Positions 1 through 5,532 are shown, numbered from the stretch's first letter. The stretch: 10,168 bases of DNA from Pseudonocardia sp. (GCA_030453005.1 JAKDLE010000052.1:1-10168); one strand, 5' to 3'. Program-made: numbers and translations. Notes: a model not told the origin generated them from the sequence alone.

Positions 1-1064
1 GAGCGCCGCACGTCGAAGGCGTCGGGGTCGGTGAAGTGCGCGGGATCGCGGTTGGCGGCCCAGTAGAACAACAGCACCTTGTCGCCCGCCGTCATCGGCT
101 GCCCGCCCAGCGTCGCGTCGACGGCCAGCGTGCGCCGCATGTACACCACCGGTGACGCCCAGCGGACGATCTCCTCGATCGCCGTCGGCGTGACGTCGTC
201 GAGGTCGGCCAGCCACGCCGCCCGCTGCTCGGGGTGGTCGGTGAGCAGCTTCAGGCCCCAGCTGATCGCGTTGCGGGTCGTCTCGTTGCCCGCCACCACG
301 AGCAGGATGAAGAAGCTCGCGAGCTCGTCGGGGGTGAGCCGCTCGCCGTCGATCTCCGCGTTGACCAGTGCGGACGTGACGTCGTCGCCTGCGTGCTGCT
401 CGCGGTGGCGCCCGAGGTCGCGCATCAGCTCGGCGAGCTCGTTGCCCGCCGCAAGCAGCGCCACGAGGATGTTGTCGGCGTCGGGCACGTACTCCGGGTC
501 GCTCGCGCCGAGGATCACGTTCGACTTGCGGAACACGAAGTCGTACTGGCTCTCCGGCACGCCCATCATGTCGCAGACGATCGTGAGCGGGAGCCGGGCG
601 GAGATCGCGGAGACGGCGTCGCACTCACCGGAGTCGACGACGTCGTCCACGATCCGGGTGGCGGTGGCCGCGACGTCGTCGGTGAGCGCGGCCAACCGCC
701 GCGGGGTGAAGCCGCGCGAGACGATGCGGCGCAGCCGGGCGTGCCGCGGGTCGTCCGTGTTGATCATCGAGCCGTAGAACTCCAGGAACTCCGGCGGCAT
801 GTCCGCGATGCTGGTGGCGCCCGGGCCGGAGGTGAAGACCTTCGCGTCGCGGCTGGCCTCCACCAGGTCGTCGAGGCGGGTGAGCGCCCAGTACCCCGGG
901 CCCTTCGGCAGGTAGGCGAAATCCGGCTCGGCGAAGAACGGCACCGGCTCCCGCTCGCGCAACGCCGCGAACGCCGCCGCCCGCTCCGCGATCGGGGCCG
1001 TCCAGAAGCGCTCGACGTCGGACAGGTCCGGCCGCCCGGCCCAGGTGGTGCTGGTCGACGTCAT
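1..1064 (-). CDS. Cytochrome P450, CYP124/125/142-like, C-terminus cut by window edge
   Basis: A heme monooxygenase expected to hydroxylate a lipid-like substrate with electrons from a ferredoxin. 354 codons are visible from the ATG at 1062-1064; a usual length is about 400-420, so the heme-binding Cys loop lies beyond base 1. Visible landmarks: a SMINTDDPRHARLRRIVSRG-type C-helix segment near residue 100; the I-helix oxygen-activation motif AGNETTRN at residues 258-265; the K-helix ExxR as E298-I-V-R301; and AANRDPAHFTDPDAFDVRR at the visible end, which normally sits just before the heme loop. The segments GPGYWALTR and the C-helix resemble CYP124 and CYP125, which oxidise the ends of methyl-branched lipids and cholesterol; the substrate assignment is inference. 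The start is supported by GGAGG 8 bases upstream and a promoter at 1103-1130. No redox partner gene is next to it. Confidence 0.93.
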   Translation of the reverse strand, partial: MTSTSTTWAGRPDLSDVERFWTAPIAERAAAFAALREREPVPFFAEPDFAYLPKGPGYWALTRLDDLVEASRDAKVFTSGPGATSIADMPPEFLEFYGSMINTDDPRHARLRRIVSRGFTPRRLAALTDDVAATATRIVDDVVDSGECDAVSAISARLPLTIVCDMMGVPESQYDFVFRKSNVILGASDPEYVPDADNILVALLAAGNELAELMRDLGRHREQHAGDDVTSALVNAEIDGERLTPDELASFFILLVVAGNETTRNAISWGLKLLTDHPEQRAAWLADLDDVTPTAIEEIVRWASPVVYMRRTLAVDATLGGQPMTAGDKVLLFYWAANRDPAHFTDPDAFDVRR

Positions 1065-1102
1065 CGCCGAACCTCCTCGGGTTGGTGAAGCGGGTCACCG
1101 CC

Positions 1103-1130
1103 ACCCTAGTTACCGAGAGGTAGGTATCAA
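1103..1130 (-). promoter_or_regulatory. Probable sigma70-type promoter of the P450 gene
   Basis: Read on the minus strand, TTGATA (bases 1125-1130) and TAGGGT (1103-1108) are separated by 16 bases, a good match to the actinobacterial housekeeping -35 and -10 elements. They lie about 40 bases ahead of the P450 ATG. The spacer contains TACC-GAGA-GGTA, a short dyad that could be an operator; that part is speculative. The element overlaps the extended 3' end of the rpmF2 reading frame. Confidence 0.55.
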
Positions 1131-1364
1131 GGGCCCCCGCGCGCCGCCGGGGCCGGACGCACTTCCGCCGATCACCACCCGATGATCGGCGGAGCTGTGC
1201 ACCCACGGCCGCGGGAGCGACCGTCCCTGCACACTCCCGACGATCACCCCCGGGCGGTACCGACCGTCGATGCGCACGGGCACCAGCTCCGGCGGGACTG
1301 CCTTCCACCGCGCTCGGCGGCTCCTCGTGTTCGACCGCGGGGTGCGGCGCTTCGGGACGGCCGT
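1110..1364 (-). pseudogene. Zinc-independent bL32 paralogue (rpmF2-like) with an ACG start and an extended C-terminus
   Basis: The frame from 1364 reads T-AVPKRRTPRSNTRSRRARWKA, the unmistakable N-terminus of ribosomal protein bL32. It then continues with LVPVRIDGRYR in place of the two CxxC zinc knuckles, so this is the cysteine-free form that replaces zinc bL32 under zinc starvation in actinobacteria. Two defects are visible. The codon where ATG is expected is ACG (1362-1364), although GAGGAG sits 5 bases ahead. The frame runs 84 codons to a TAA at 1110-1112, whereas bL32 is usually about 55-60; the tail spans a hairpin and the next promoter and looks non-coding. It overlaps the TGA of the upstream CobW remnant (TGACGG, one base from the coupled TGATG). 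I call it a probable pseudogene. A functional ACG start or a base-call error remains possible. Confidence 0.66.
1165..1192. terminator. Perfect 10-bp hairpin, candidate terminator of the minus-strand cobW-rpmF2 remnant
   Basis: CCGCCGATCA (1165-1174) and TGATCGGCGG (1183-1192) are exact inverted copies around an 8-base loop. There is no U-tract, as is common for actinobacterial terminators. It falls where an rpmF2 of normal length would end, which supports the view that the last codons of the extended frame were not originally coding. It could also be an operator upstream of the P450. Confidence 0.45.
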
Positions 1365-1705
1365 CAGTACTCCTCGTGCTCGGACGCGGTCGGTGCCACG
1401 GCCACGTCGGCCGAGGACCCGCAGGGGTCGATGTGCCACCGGTCGAAGGGGTCGGGCAGTGCGCGCCACGCGCCCTCGCCCGCGGCCAGCTCCAGGTCGG
1501 TCAGCAGCGCCTCGCGCAGGTGCGCGTCGATCTCGTCGGGATCGGCGTCGTGGGTGAGCACGACGACGTCCTGGGCGCGGTCGCCGAAGCGCGGATGCCG
1601 GCCCAACGAGGCGAGCGCCCGCCGATCCGACGACGCGACCCCCCACGCGTCCGCGCCCGCACCGTCGAGCCAGTCGCCCGCGTGCCCGGCGCGCAACCCG
1701 TCCAT
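1364..1705 (-). pseudogene. CobW/Mrf-type GTPase remnant, C-terminal domain only
   Basis: The 113-codon frame from the ATG at 1703-1705 matches only the C-terminal domain of the COG0523/CobW family. It shows the segment SDRRALASLGRHPRFGDR and then QDVVVLTHDADPDEIDAHL, followed by ALLTDLELAAGEGAWRALP and DPFDRWHIDPCG, in the order seen in the Mrf/YciC-like proteins that accompany zinc-independent ribosomal genes. The N-terminal GTPase domain (Walker A, CxCC metal motif, roughly 250-300 residues) is absent; the space it would need is occupied by rpsR2 on the other strand. The reading frame is open further upstream to 1819, but those codons are antisense to rpsR2 and unlike CobW. I infer a deletion or rearrangement that removed the 5' part. 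A short independent C-domain protein is possible but less likely, since I see no good SD ahead of the ATG. Confidence 0.62.
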
Positions 1706-1708
1706 GGC

Positions 1709-1733
1709 CCGGACCGCTGCATCCGGACCGCTG
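1709..1733. repeat. 11-bp direct repeat upstream of rpsR2
   Basis: CCGGACCGCTG occurs at 1709-1719 and again at 1723-1733, a 14-base period. It lies just upstream of a TAGGAT hexamer (1747-1752) that could be the rpsR2 -10 element, so it may be a regulator site. It may equally be the scar of the rearrangement that truncated the CobW gene. Confidence 0.4.
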
Positions 1734-1746
1734 GGCACCGCGCACG

Positions 1747-1752
1747 TAGGAT
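1747..1752 (+). promoter_or_regulatory. Candidate -10 element of rpsR2
   Basis: TAGGAT fits the actinobacterial TANNNT pattern and lies 48 bases ahead of the rpsR2 ATG. I see no convincing -35 hexamer at the right distance, so it may need an activator or be spurious. The AT-rich dyad expected of a Zur box is not visible between 1706 and 1800. Confidence 0.3.
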
Positions 1753-1800
1753 CCAAGGGTCCGCCGACACGTCGACTTCCGTGAGGAGCGCTGAGAAGAG

Positions 1801-2043
1801 ATGGCATCCGGCAAGCCACTACGTCCGCCGCGCAAGAAGATCAACCCGCTGCACGCGAAGCGGATCAAGCACGTCGACTGGAAGGACACGAACCTGCTGC
1901 GCCAGTTCGTCTCCGACCGGGGCAAGATCCGTGCCCGTCGGGTCACCGGCCTGACCCCGCAGCAGCAGCGTCAGGTGGCCACCGCCATCCGCAACGCCCG
2001 CGAGATGGCACTGCTGCCCTACCCGCGTCCCGGACGGAGCTGA
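1801..2043 (+). CDS. rpsR2: 30S ribosomal protein bS18, zinc-independent paralogue
   Basis: Small-subunit protein bS18, which binds the platform of the 30S subunit together with bS6. The 80-residue product is full length and carries the family core: [20 protein letters not shown] (residues 24-43), RARRVTG (44-50) and [17 protein letters not shown] (58-74). The cysteines that bind zinc in the usual form (CxxC near residue 15 and the Cys after VTG) are all missing, so this is the C-minus type. In Streptomyces and Mycobacterium such paralogues are Zur-repressed and replace the zinc form when zinc is scarce. Here the expected partners (rpmB2, rpmG2, rpsN2) are absent, and the neighbouring CobW and bL32 genes look degraded. 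The start is the ATG after a purine-rich GCTGAGAAGAG. The gene looks intact, so it may still be in use. Confidence 0.93.
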   Translation: MASGKPLRPPRKKINPLHAKRIKHVDWKDTNLLRQFVSDRGKIRARRVTGLTPQQQRQVATAIRNAREMALLPYPRPGRS

Positions 2044-2092
2044 CCGGGGGACGGATCCGACGAGCACGCAGCGGTGGACACACAGCTCAGGT

Positions 2093-2127
2093 CCCCGGCC
2101 GGTACCGATTTCCGGGCCCGGCCGGGG
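2093..2127 (+). terminator. Strong GC hairpin after rpsR2, candidate terminator
   Basis: CCCCGGCCGG (2093-2102) pairs exactly with CCGGCCGGGG (2118-2127) around a 15-base loop. It sits 50 bases past the rpsR2 stop and just ahead of the tRNA promoter region. There is no U-tract, so this is a factor-independent terminator only by stem strength. Confidence 0.5.
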
Positions 2128-2132
2128 GTGTG

Positions 2133-2138
2133 TAGCAT
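2133..2138 (+). promoter_or_regulatory. Candidate -10 element for the tRNA-Thr transcript
   Basis: TAGCAT lies 41 bases ahead of the tRNA-Thr 5' end and directly after the hairpin at 2093-2127. A weak -35 candidate (TTCCGG, 2110-2115) is 17 bases upstream, inside the hairpin loop and 3' arm. A promoter is expected here because the tRNA cluster follows a terminator-like structure. Confidence 0.35.
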
Positions 2139-2178
2139 CGTTCTCGGCCACGAGGAGCGCGTCTCCCAGTGGTCTGTC

Positions 2179-2251
2179 GCCCCTTTAGCTCAGTCGGCAG
2201 AGCGTCTCCATGGTAAGGAGAAGGTCTACGGTTCGATTCCGTAAAGGGGCT
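2179..2251 (+). tRNA. thrT: tRNA-Thr (anticodon GGT)
   Basis: A complete cloverleaf can be folded. Acceptor GCCCCTT pairs with AAGGGGC; D stem GCTC with GAGC; anticodon stem TCTCC with GGAGA around loop ATGGTAA (anticodon GGT at 2212-2214, reading ACC and ACU); T stem TACGG with CCGTA around TTCGATT. The discriminator is T and CCA is not encoded. It is followed after 27 bases by tRNA-Met, the pairing seen ahead of rpmG in Mycobacterium. Confidence 0.97.
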
Positions 2252-2278
2252 CGGTGAGGTAGCGATGCAGCCTCGCAC

Positions 2279-2354
2279 AGCGGTGTAGCTCAGCTGGTAG
2301 AGCAAACGGCTCATAATCGTTGTGTCGCCGGTTCAAGTCCGGCCACCGCTACCA
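2279..2354 (+). tRNA. metT: tRNA-Met (anticodon CAT), elongator type
   Basis: Acceptor AGCGGTG pairs fully with CACCGCT; D stem GCTC with GAGC; anticodon stem AACGG with TCGTT (one G-U) around CTCATAA, with CAT at 2312-2314; T stem GCCGG with CCGGC around TTCAAGT. The paired A1-U72 end argues against an initiator tRNA, which has a mismatch there. CCA is encoded at 2352-2354, unlike the two other tRNAs in the window. A lysidine-type tRNA-Ile cannot be excluded by anticodon alone, but the position next to rpmG matches metT. Confidence 0.95.
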
Positions 2355-2388
2355 GAGAAGATCTCGATCACAGCAGGAGGCACCCACG

Positions 2389-2556
2389 ATGGGTAAGGCC
2401 ACGGACGTCCGGCCGAAGATCACGTTGGCGTGCGAGCAGTGCAAGCACCGCAACTACATCACCAAGAAGAACCGTCGCAACGACCCCGACCGGCTCGGAA
2501 TCAAGAAGTTCTGTGCCAACTGCGGCACGCACCGCGAGCACCGCGAGACCCGCTGA
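2389..2556 (+). CDS. rpmG: 50S ribosomal protein bL33, zinc-binding form
   Basis: Large-subunit protein near the E site. The 55-residue product has the usual length and the zinc ribbon CEQC (Cys15, Cys18) and CANC (Cys42, Cys45), with the family segment [11 protein letters not shown] (residues 21-31) between. It is therefore the ordinary zinc-containing paralogue, in contrast to the cysteine-free bS18 and bL32 genes upstream. The ATG is chosen because GGAGG lies 8 bases ahead and because upstream in-frame codons fall inside the tRNA-Met gene. It starts 34 bases after that tRNA and 34 bases separate its stop from hadA, so co-transcription from the tRNA promoter through hadB is likely. Confidence 0.97.
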   Translation: MGKATDVRPKITLACEQCKHRNYITKKNRRNDPDRLGIKKFCANCGTHREHRETR

Positions 2557-2590
2557 GCGGCGCTCGCAGAGCGAAGAGGCGACGCTGACG

Positions 2591-3034
2591 GTGCCCGACG
2601 CGAGCTATGTCGGCACGGCGCGGGCGCGGCCCCCCCCGACCGGGGGGGGGGGGCCGCGGGGCGGGCGGCCCCCCCCCCCCCGCGGGGGGCCCGCTTCTGT
2701 ATGCCTGGATCCCGCCGCCGCCCAGGCCGCGGGTCATGCCGATCTCGTCGCGCCCCCCACGTTCAGCGTCACCTTCACGATGCCGCTGATCGAGGCGTTC
2801 CTGCGCGACCCGGCGTTCGGCTGGGACTACTCCCGAATGGTCCACGGCGACCAGTCGGTCACGCTGCACCGGCCGATCCACGCGGGCGACGAGCTCGTCA
2901 CCACGATCCACGTGGAGGAGCTCACGGCCCGCGCGGGCAGCCACCTGCTCACGCTGCGCTGTGAGGTCACCGACCCCGACGGCGCCGCGGTCGCCACCAC
3001 CCGGTCGCTGCTGGTCACGCAGGGGGAGTCGTGA
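2591..3034 (+). CDS. hadA: MaoC-like (3R)-hydroxyacyl dehydratase subunit, HadA type, with an anomalous N-terminus
   Basis: In Mycobacterium, HadA is the partner that completes the hot-dog fold of the HadAB dehydratase of fatty acid synthase II and helps hold the acyl chain. The 147-residue frame from the GTG at 2591 has the family pattern from residue 37 on: VCLDPAAAQAAGHADLVAPP, then a DYSRMVHGDQSV segment and RPIHAGDELVTTIHVEEL. Position between rpmG and hadB also matches hadA. The part before it is abnormal. Where the conserved YxVGREKIREFA helix should lie, residues 13-34 are a Pro/Gly/Arg string encoded by a tract of long C and G runs (2630-2692). The frame is kept and the length is about what the family needs. 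So the gene is either disrupted in nature or, more likely, misread in this assembly. The GTG start is the best available but its SD is weak. Confidence 0.8.
   Translation: MPDASYVGTARARPPPTGGGGPRGGRPPPPRGGPASVCLDPAAAQAAGHADLVAPPTFSVTFTMPLIEAFLRDPAFGWDYSRMVHGDQSVTLHRPIHAGDELVTTIHVEELTARAGSHLLTLRCEVTDPDGAAVATTRSLLVTQGES
2630..2692. repeat. C/G homopolymer tract inside hadA
   Basis: Sixty-three bases contain a single A and no T. Runs are C8 (2630-2637), G12 (2642-2653), G4 (2658-2661), C13 (2669-2681) and G6 (2684-2689). The G12 and C13 runs could pair in a long hairpin. Nothing else in the window resembles it; coding DNA around it has normal third-position GC bias. It looks like a base-calling or assembly artefact over a difficult GC hairpin. 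A real slippage-prone tract is the alternative. Confidence 0.9.
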
Positions 3035-3477
3035 GTTCACCGTCGCCGCGGCACCCCGGAAGCGGGCTCGGGAGCACCCGGACGGGCGACGAGCTGGCGA
3101 CGCTGTCCCTGCGGGTCACCCGCGCAGACCTCGTCCGCTACGCCGGGGCGTCCGGCGACTTCAACCCGATCCACTGGAGCGACCGCGTCGCCACCGGAGT
3201 GGGCCTGCCAGGCGTCATCGCGCACGGGATGCTCACGATGGCGCTGGCGGGCAGGCTCGTCACGCAGTGGACGGGCGACCCCGCCGCGGTGCGCAGCTAC
3301 GGAGTGCGCTTCACCCGTCCGGTCGTGGTGCCCGACGACGACATCGGCGCGGAGATCGAGCTGTCGGGGAGGATCACCGACGTCACCGACGGGGTCGCGA
3401 AGGTCGCGATCACCGCACGGTTCGACGGGAAGACCGTCCTCGGACGGGCCGTCGCCGAGGTCGCGCTGCCATCCTGA
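3031..3477 (+). CDS. hadB: MaoC-like (3R)-hydroxyacyl-ACP dehydratase, HadB type (catalytic subunit)
   Basis: Hydratase 2/MaoC hot-dog protein, 148 residues. The catalytic signature is clear: YAGASGDFNPIHW at residues 37-49, giving the Asp43/His48 pair that dehydrates (3R)-hydroxyacyl thioesters. VGLPGVIAHGMLTMAL (residues 57-72) is the usual central helix region. The GTG start overlaps the hadA stop (GTGA), typical of translationally coupled subunits of one heterodimer. Mycobacterium has a third gene, hadC, after hadB; here the tRNA-Trp follows instead. In mycobacteria HadAB/BC make mycolic acid precursors. A Pseudonocardia-like host lacks mycolates, so the role may be in another fatty acid elongation route; that is inference. 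Confidence 0.92.
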   Translation: MSSPSPRHPGSGLGSTRTGDELATLSLRVTRADLVRYAGASGDFNPIHWSDRVATGVGLPGVIAHGMLTMALAGRLVTQWTGDPAAVRSYGVRFTRPVVVPDDDIGAEIELSGRITDVTDGVAKVAITARFDGKTVLGRAVAEVALPS

Positions 3478-3536
3478 CGCGCGCCGTCGTCCCGAGCGGT
3501 GTTGCGGGGTGTGCGATCCGCCTCGGCGGGGTGCCG

Positions 3537-3542
3537 TACACT
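3537..3542 (+). promoter_or_regulatory. Candidate -10 element ahead of tRNA-Trp/secE
   Basis: TACACT matches TANNNT well and lies 69 bases ahead of the tRNA-Trp. No good -35 is visible at 16-18 bases. If it is used, transcription would begin near 3549, directly at the hairpin 3552-3576. Confidence 0.35.
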
Positions 3543-3551
3543 TGACCCGCT

Positions 3552-3576
3552 GGGTGCGTCGTCAGGCGATGCACCC
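3552..3576 (+). promoter_or_regulatory. 10-bp leader hairpin ahead of tRNA-Trp/secE
   Basis: GGGTGCGTCG (3552-3561) pairs with CGATGCACCC (3567-3576), ten pairs with one G-U, around the loop TCAGG. It follows the TACACT hexamer closely, so it would sit at the 5' end of the tRNA-Trp-secE-nusG transcript, or else act as the terminator of hadB. No U-tract follows. Confidence 0.45.
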
Positions 3577-3611
3577 CTCCGCGGGTGGCAGTTCCTCCGG
3601 CGGAGTGGTCT

Positions 3612-3684
<73 letters not shown>

Positions 3685-3688
3685 CACT

Positions 3689-3736
3689 GCGTCTCGAAGG
3701 ACGCGACTGTGTCTCCGGATGCGACTGCGTCCGGAG
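3689..3736 (+). promoter_or_regulatory. Two consecutive hairpins between tRNA-Trp and secE
   Basis: The first is GCGTCT (3689-3694) with GGACGC (3699-3704) and a CGAA loop. The second is CTCCGGATGC (3713-3722) with GCGTCCGGAG (3727-3736), ten pairs with one G-U, and a GACT loop. The heptamer GCGACTG is repeated (3703-3709, 3721-3727). They may mark the 3' processing or partial termination point of the tRNA, or control secE-nusG expression. Confidence 0.45.
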
Positions 3737-3789
3737 GGCGTACGGAATGACGAACCGGGCAGGTTCCACCGGCGAGCTGGAGGATGGGC

Positions 3790-4128
3790 GTGACGGACGA
3801 GCGTGAGGCGAGTGGTGACGGGCGGGAACGTCCGAGCTCCGCTGCCGACCGTCGAAGTCGACGAGCCGGCTCCACGCCCGACGACGGCAGCAAGGGACGA
3901 GCCACCGCGGTCCGTGACAGCCGCCCCGAGAAGGCGTCGCTGTCGAGCAGGCTGACCCGGTACCTGCGCGAGGTGGTCGCGGAGCTGCGCAAGGTCATCT
4001 GGCCGAACCGGAAGCAGCAGATCACCTACACGATCGTCGTGCTGGTCTTCGTGTCGGCGCTGGTCGCCTTCGTGGCACTGCTGGATCTGGTGTTCTCGCA
4101 GGGCGTCACGTTCCTGTTCGGCACCTGA
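3790..4128 (+). CDS. secE: Preprotein translocase subunit SecE
   Basis: Single-span membrane subunit that clamps SecY in the Sec translocon. The 112-residue product has a basic, disordered N-terminal stretch of about 50 residues. Next comes the amphipathic conserved segment [15 protein letters not shown] (residues 62-76) and one transmembrane helix (about 80-105, [17 protein letters not shown]), the actinobacterial SecE layout. I start at the GTG at 3790 because GGAGG (3779-3783) is 6 bases ahead of it. The ATG at 3784 directly abuts that SD and is too close; it would add only two residues. The nusG gene follows after 35 bases, the classic secE-nusG pairing. Confidence 0.95.
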   Translation: MTDEREASGDGRERPSSAADRRSRRAGSTPDDGSKGRATAVRDSRPEKASLSSRLTRYLREVVAELRKVIWPNRKQQITYTIVVLVFVSALVAFVALLDLVFSQGVTFLFGT

Positions 4129-4163
4129 TCACGCACGACACGGCACAAGGAAGCGAGACGTAC

Positions 4164-4991
4164 GTGAGTTCCCCAGACGGCGGCCCCAGGTTGTCCGAGA
4201 TCGAGACCGACGCCGCTCCGGACGGCGAGCTCCCGGAGCAGCCCGCACAGGACGCCGACGTCGAGGCCGCTCACGGCGGCGAGGCGGTGTCCGACAGCTA
4301 CACCGACACGGACACCGACAGCGACGACGTCGCCACGGTCGACGGTTCGGGCGACGAGTCGGGCGACGACCCCGAGGCCGACCCGGTCGAGGAGATGCGC
4401 GCGGCGCTGCGCCGTGCCCCCGGCGACTGGTACGTCGTGCACTCCTACGCGGGCTACGAGAACAAGGTGAAGACCAACCTCGAGACGCGCGTGCAGACGC
4501 TCGACGTCGAGGACTTCATCTTCCAGGTCGAGGTGCCTACCGAGGAGGTCACCGAGATCAAGAACGGCCAGCGCAAGCAGGTGCAGCGCAAGGTGCTGCC
4601 CGGCTACATCCTGGTCCGGATGGATCTCAACGACCAGTCGTGGGGCGCGGTCCGCAACACCCCGGGCGTCACCGGTTTCGTCGGTGCCACGTCCAAGCCC
4701 TCGCCGCTCACCCACGACGAGGTCATCAAGTTCCTGCTCCCGAAGGTCGAGCCGAAGCAGGCCGCCGCGGGGGGTAGGTCGGAGTCCGGTGCGAGCACGG
4801 GCGGCAAGTCCACGGTGGAGGTCGACTTCGAGGTCGGCGAGTCCGTCACCGTGATGGACGGGCCGTTCGCCACGCTCCCGGCCACCATCAACGAGGTCAA
4901 CATCGACGCCCAGAAGCTCAAGGTGCTGGTGTCGATCTTCGGCCGCGAGACCCCCGTCGAGCTGGCCTTCAGCCAGGTCTCGAAGATCTGA
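4164..4991 (+). CDS. nusG: Transcription termination/antitermination factor NusG
   Basis: Elongation factor that binds RNA polymerase through its NGN domain and links it to Rho or the ribosome through its KOW domain. The 275-residue product has an acidic, low-complexity N-terminal extension (residues 1 to about 80, rich in Asp and Glu, with TDTDTDSDD at 48-56). The NGN domain follows at about 87-195 ([20 protein letters not shown] at 87-106, [13 protein letters not shown] at 141-153, [10 protein letters not shown] at 165-174). After a Gly/Ser linker comes the KOW domain at 222-275 ([14 protein letters not shown]). Such extensions are usual in actinobacteria and make the protein about 90 residues longer than E. 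coli NusG. The start is GTG with GGAAG about 10 bases ahead. Confidence 0.97.
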   Translation: MSSPDGGPRLSEIETDAAPDGELPEQPAQDADVEAAHGGEAVSDSYTDTDTDSDDVATVDGSGDESGDDPEADPVEEMRAALRRAPGDWYVVHSYAGYENKVKTNLETRVQTLDVEDFIFQVEVPTEEVTEIKNGQRKQVQRKVLPGYILVRMDLNDQSWGAVRNTPGVTGFVGATSKPSPLTHDEVIKFLLPKVEPKQAAAGGRSESGASTGGKSTVEVDFEVGESVTVMDGPFATLPATINEVNIDAQKLKVLVSIFGRETPVELAFSQVSKI

Positions 4992-4995
4992 CCAC

Positions 4996-5020
4996 CGCCG
5001 CGGTCGGCAGGTCCGCGGCG
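4996..5020 (+). promoter_or_regulatory. Hairpin in the rplK leader
   Basis: CGCCGCGG (4996-5003) and CCGCGGCG (5013-5020) are exact inverted copies around a 9-base loop, 5 bases after the nusG stop and 28 bases before rplK. In E. coli the rplKA leader is where protein L1 represses its own synthesis. I do not recognise the L1 recognition loop here, so attenuation or termination after nusG is as likely. Confidence 0.4.
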
Positions 5021-5048
5021 CGCACAACCACGACAGGACTGACTCAAG

Positions 5049-5483
5049 ATGCCTCCCAAGAAGCGGAAGCTCTCCGCGATCATCAAGCTCCAGATCAAGG
5101 CCGGAGCCGCCACCCCGGCGCCGCCGGTCGGCCCCGCGCTCGGCCAGCACGGCGTCAACATCATGGAGTTCTGCAAGGCCTACAACGCGGCCACCGAGGC
5201 TCAGCGCGGCGACATCGTGCCGGTCGAGATCTCAGTGTTCGAGGACCGCTCGTTCTCCTTCGCTCTCAAGACCCCGCCCGCGGCGCGGCTGCTGCTCAAG
5301 GCGGCCGGAGTCGAGAAGGGCAGCGGCGAGCCGCACATGAAGAAGGTCGCCACGGTCACGATGGACCAGGTGCGCCAGATCGCCCAGACCAAGATGGCCG
5401 ATCTCAACGCCGACGACGTCGACCAGGCCGCGAAGATCATCGCAGGCACGGCCCGCTCGATGGGGATCACCGTCAAGGGCTGA
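5049..5483 (+). CDS. rplK: 50S ribosomal protein uL11
   Basis: uL11 forms the base of the L7/L12 stalk and, with 23S rRNA, the GTPase-associated centre where thiostrepton binds. The 144-residue product has the normal length. The N-terminal domain contains [20 protein letters not shown] (residues 12-31), followed by [15 protein letters not shown]; its proline-rich segment is where thiostrepton resistance mutations arise. The C-terminal RNA-binding domain shows [19 protein letters not shown] and ends in [10 protein letters not shown]. An AGGA lies about 10 bases ahead of the ATG. It is followed by rplA after 76 bases. Confidence 0.98.
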   Translation: MPPKKRKLSAIIKLQIKAGAATPAPPVGPALGQHGVNIMEFCKAYNAATEAQRGDIVPVEISVFEDRSFSFALKTPPAARLLLKAAGVEKGSGEPHMKKVATVTMDQVRQIAQTKMADLNADDVDQAAKIIAGTARSMGITVKG

Positions 5484-5503
5484 GACCCCCCACCTTCGTA
5501 CGC

Positions 5504-5532
5504 GTGGGAGAGCCGAGCGCGGCTCGCACCAC
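5504..5532 (+). promoter_or_regulatory. Hairpin between rplK and rplA
   Basis: GAGCCG (5510-5515) pairs exactly with CGGCTC (5520-5525) around AGCG, and an outer GTGG (5504-5507) can pair with CCAC (5529-5532) across a small asymmetric internal loop. Two helices flanking an asymmetric loop is the general shape of mRNA sites bound by uL1, the product of the next gene, so autoregulation is an attractive guess. Confidence 0.4.

Noticed and set aside
234..1088. Long plus-strand frame opposite the P450
   Set aside because: Antisense shadow. The minus frame contains AGNETTRN, ExxR and a strong SD, so it is the real gene.
1706..1800. Zur box ahead of rpsR2
   Set aside because: No AT-rich inverted repeat of the TGAAAATGATTTTCA type could be found by eye; a motif scan would be decisive.
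2630..2692. G-quadruplex regulatory element
   Set aside because: The G runs could form one, but the tract more simply looks like a sequencing fault inside a conserved gene; kept only as a finding to verify.
3784..3789. ATG at 3784 as the secE start
   Set aside because: The SD GGAGG directly abuts it; the GTG at 3790 has correct spacing.
4026..5150. Long minus-strand frame opposite nusG and secE
   Set aside because: Leu/Asp/Arg/Val-rich shadow of the nusG coding strand; no recognisable domain and no SD.
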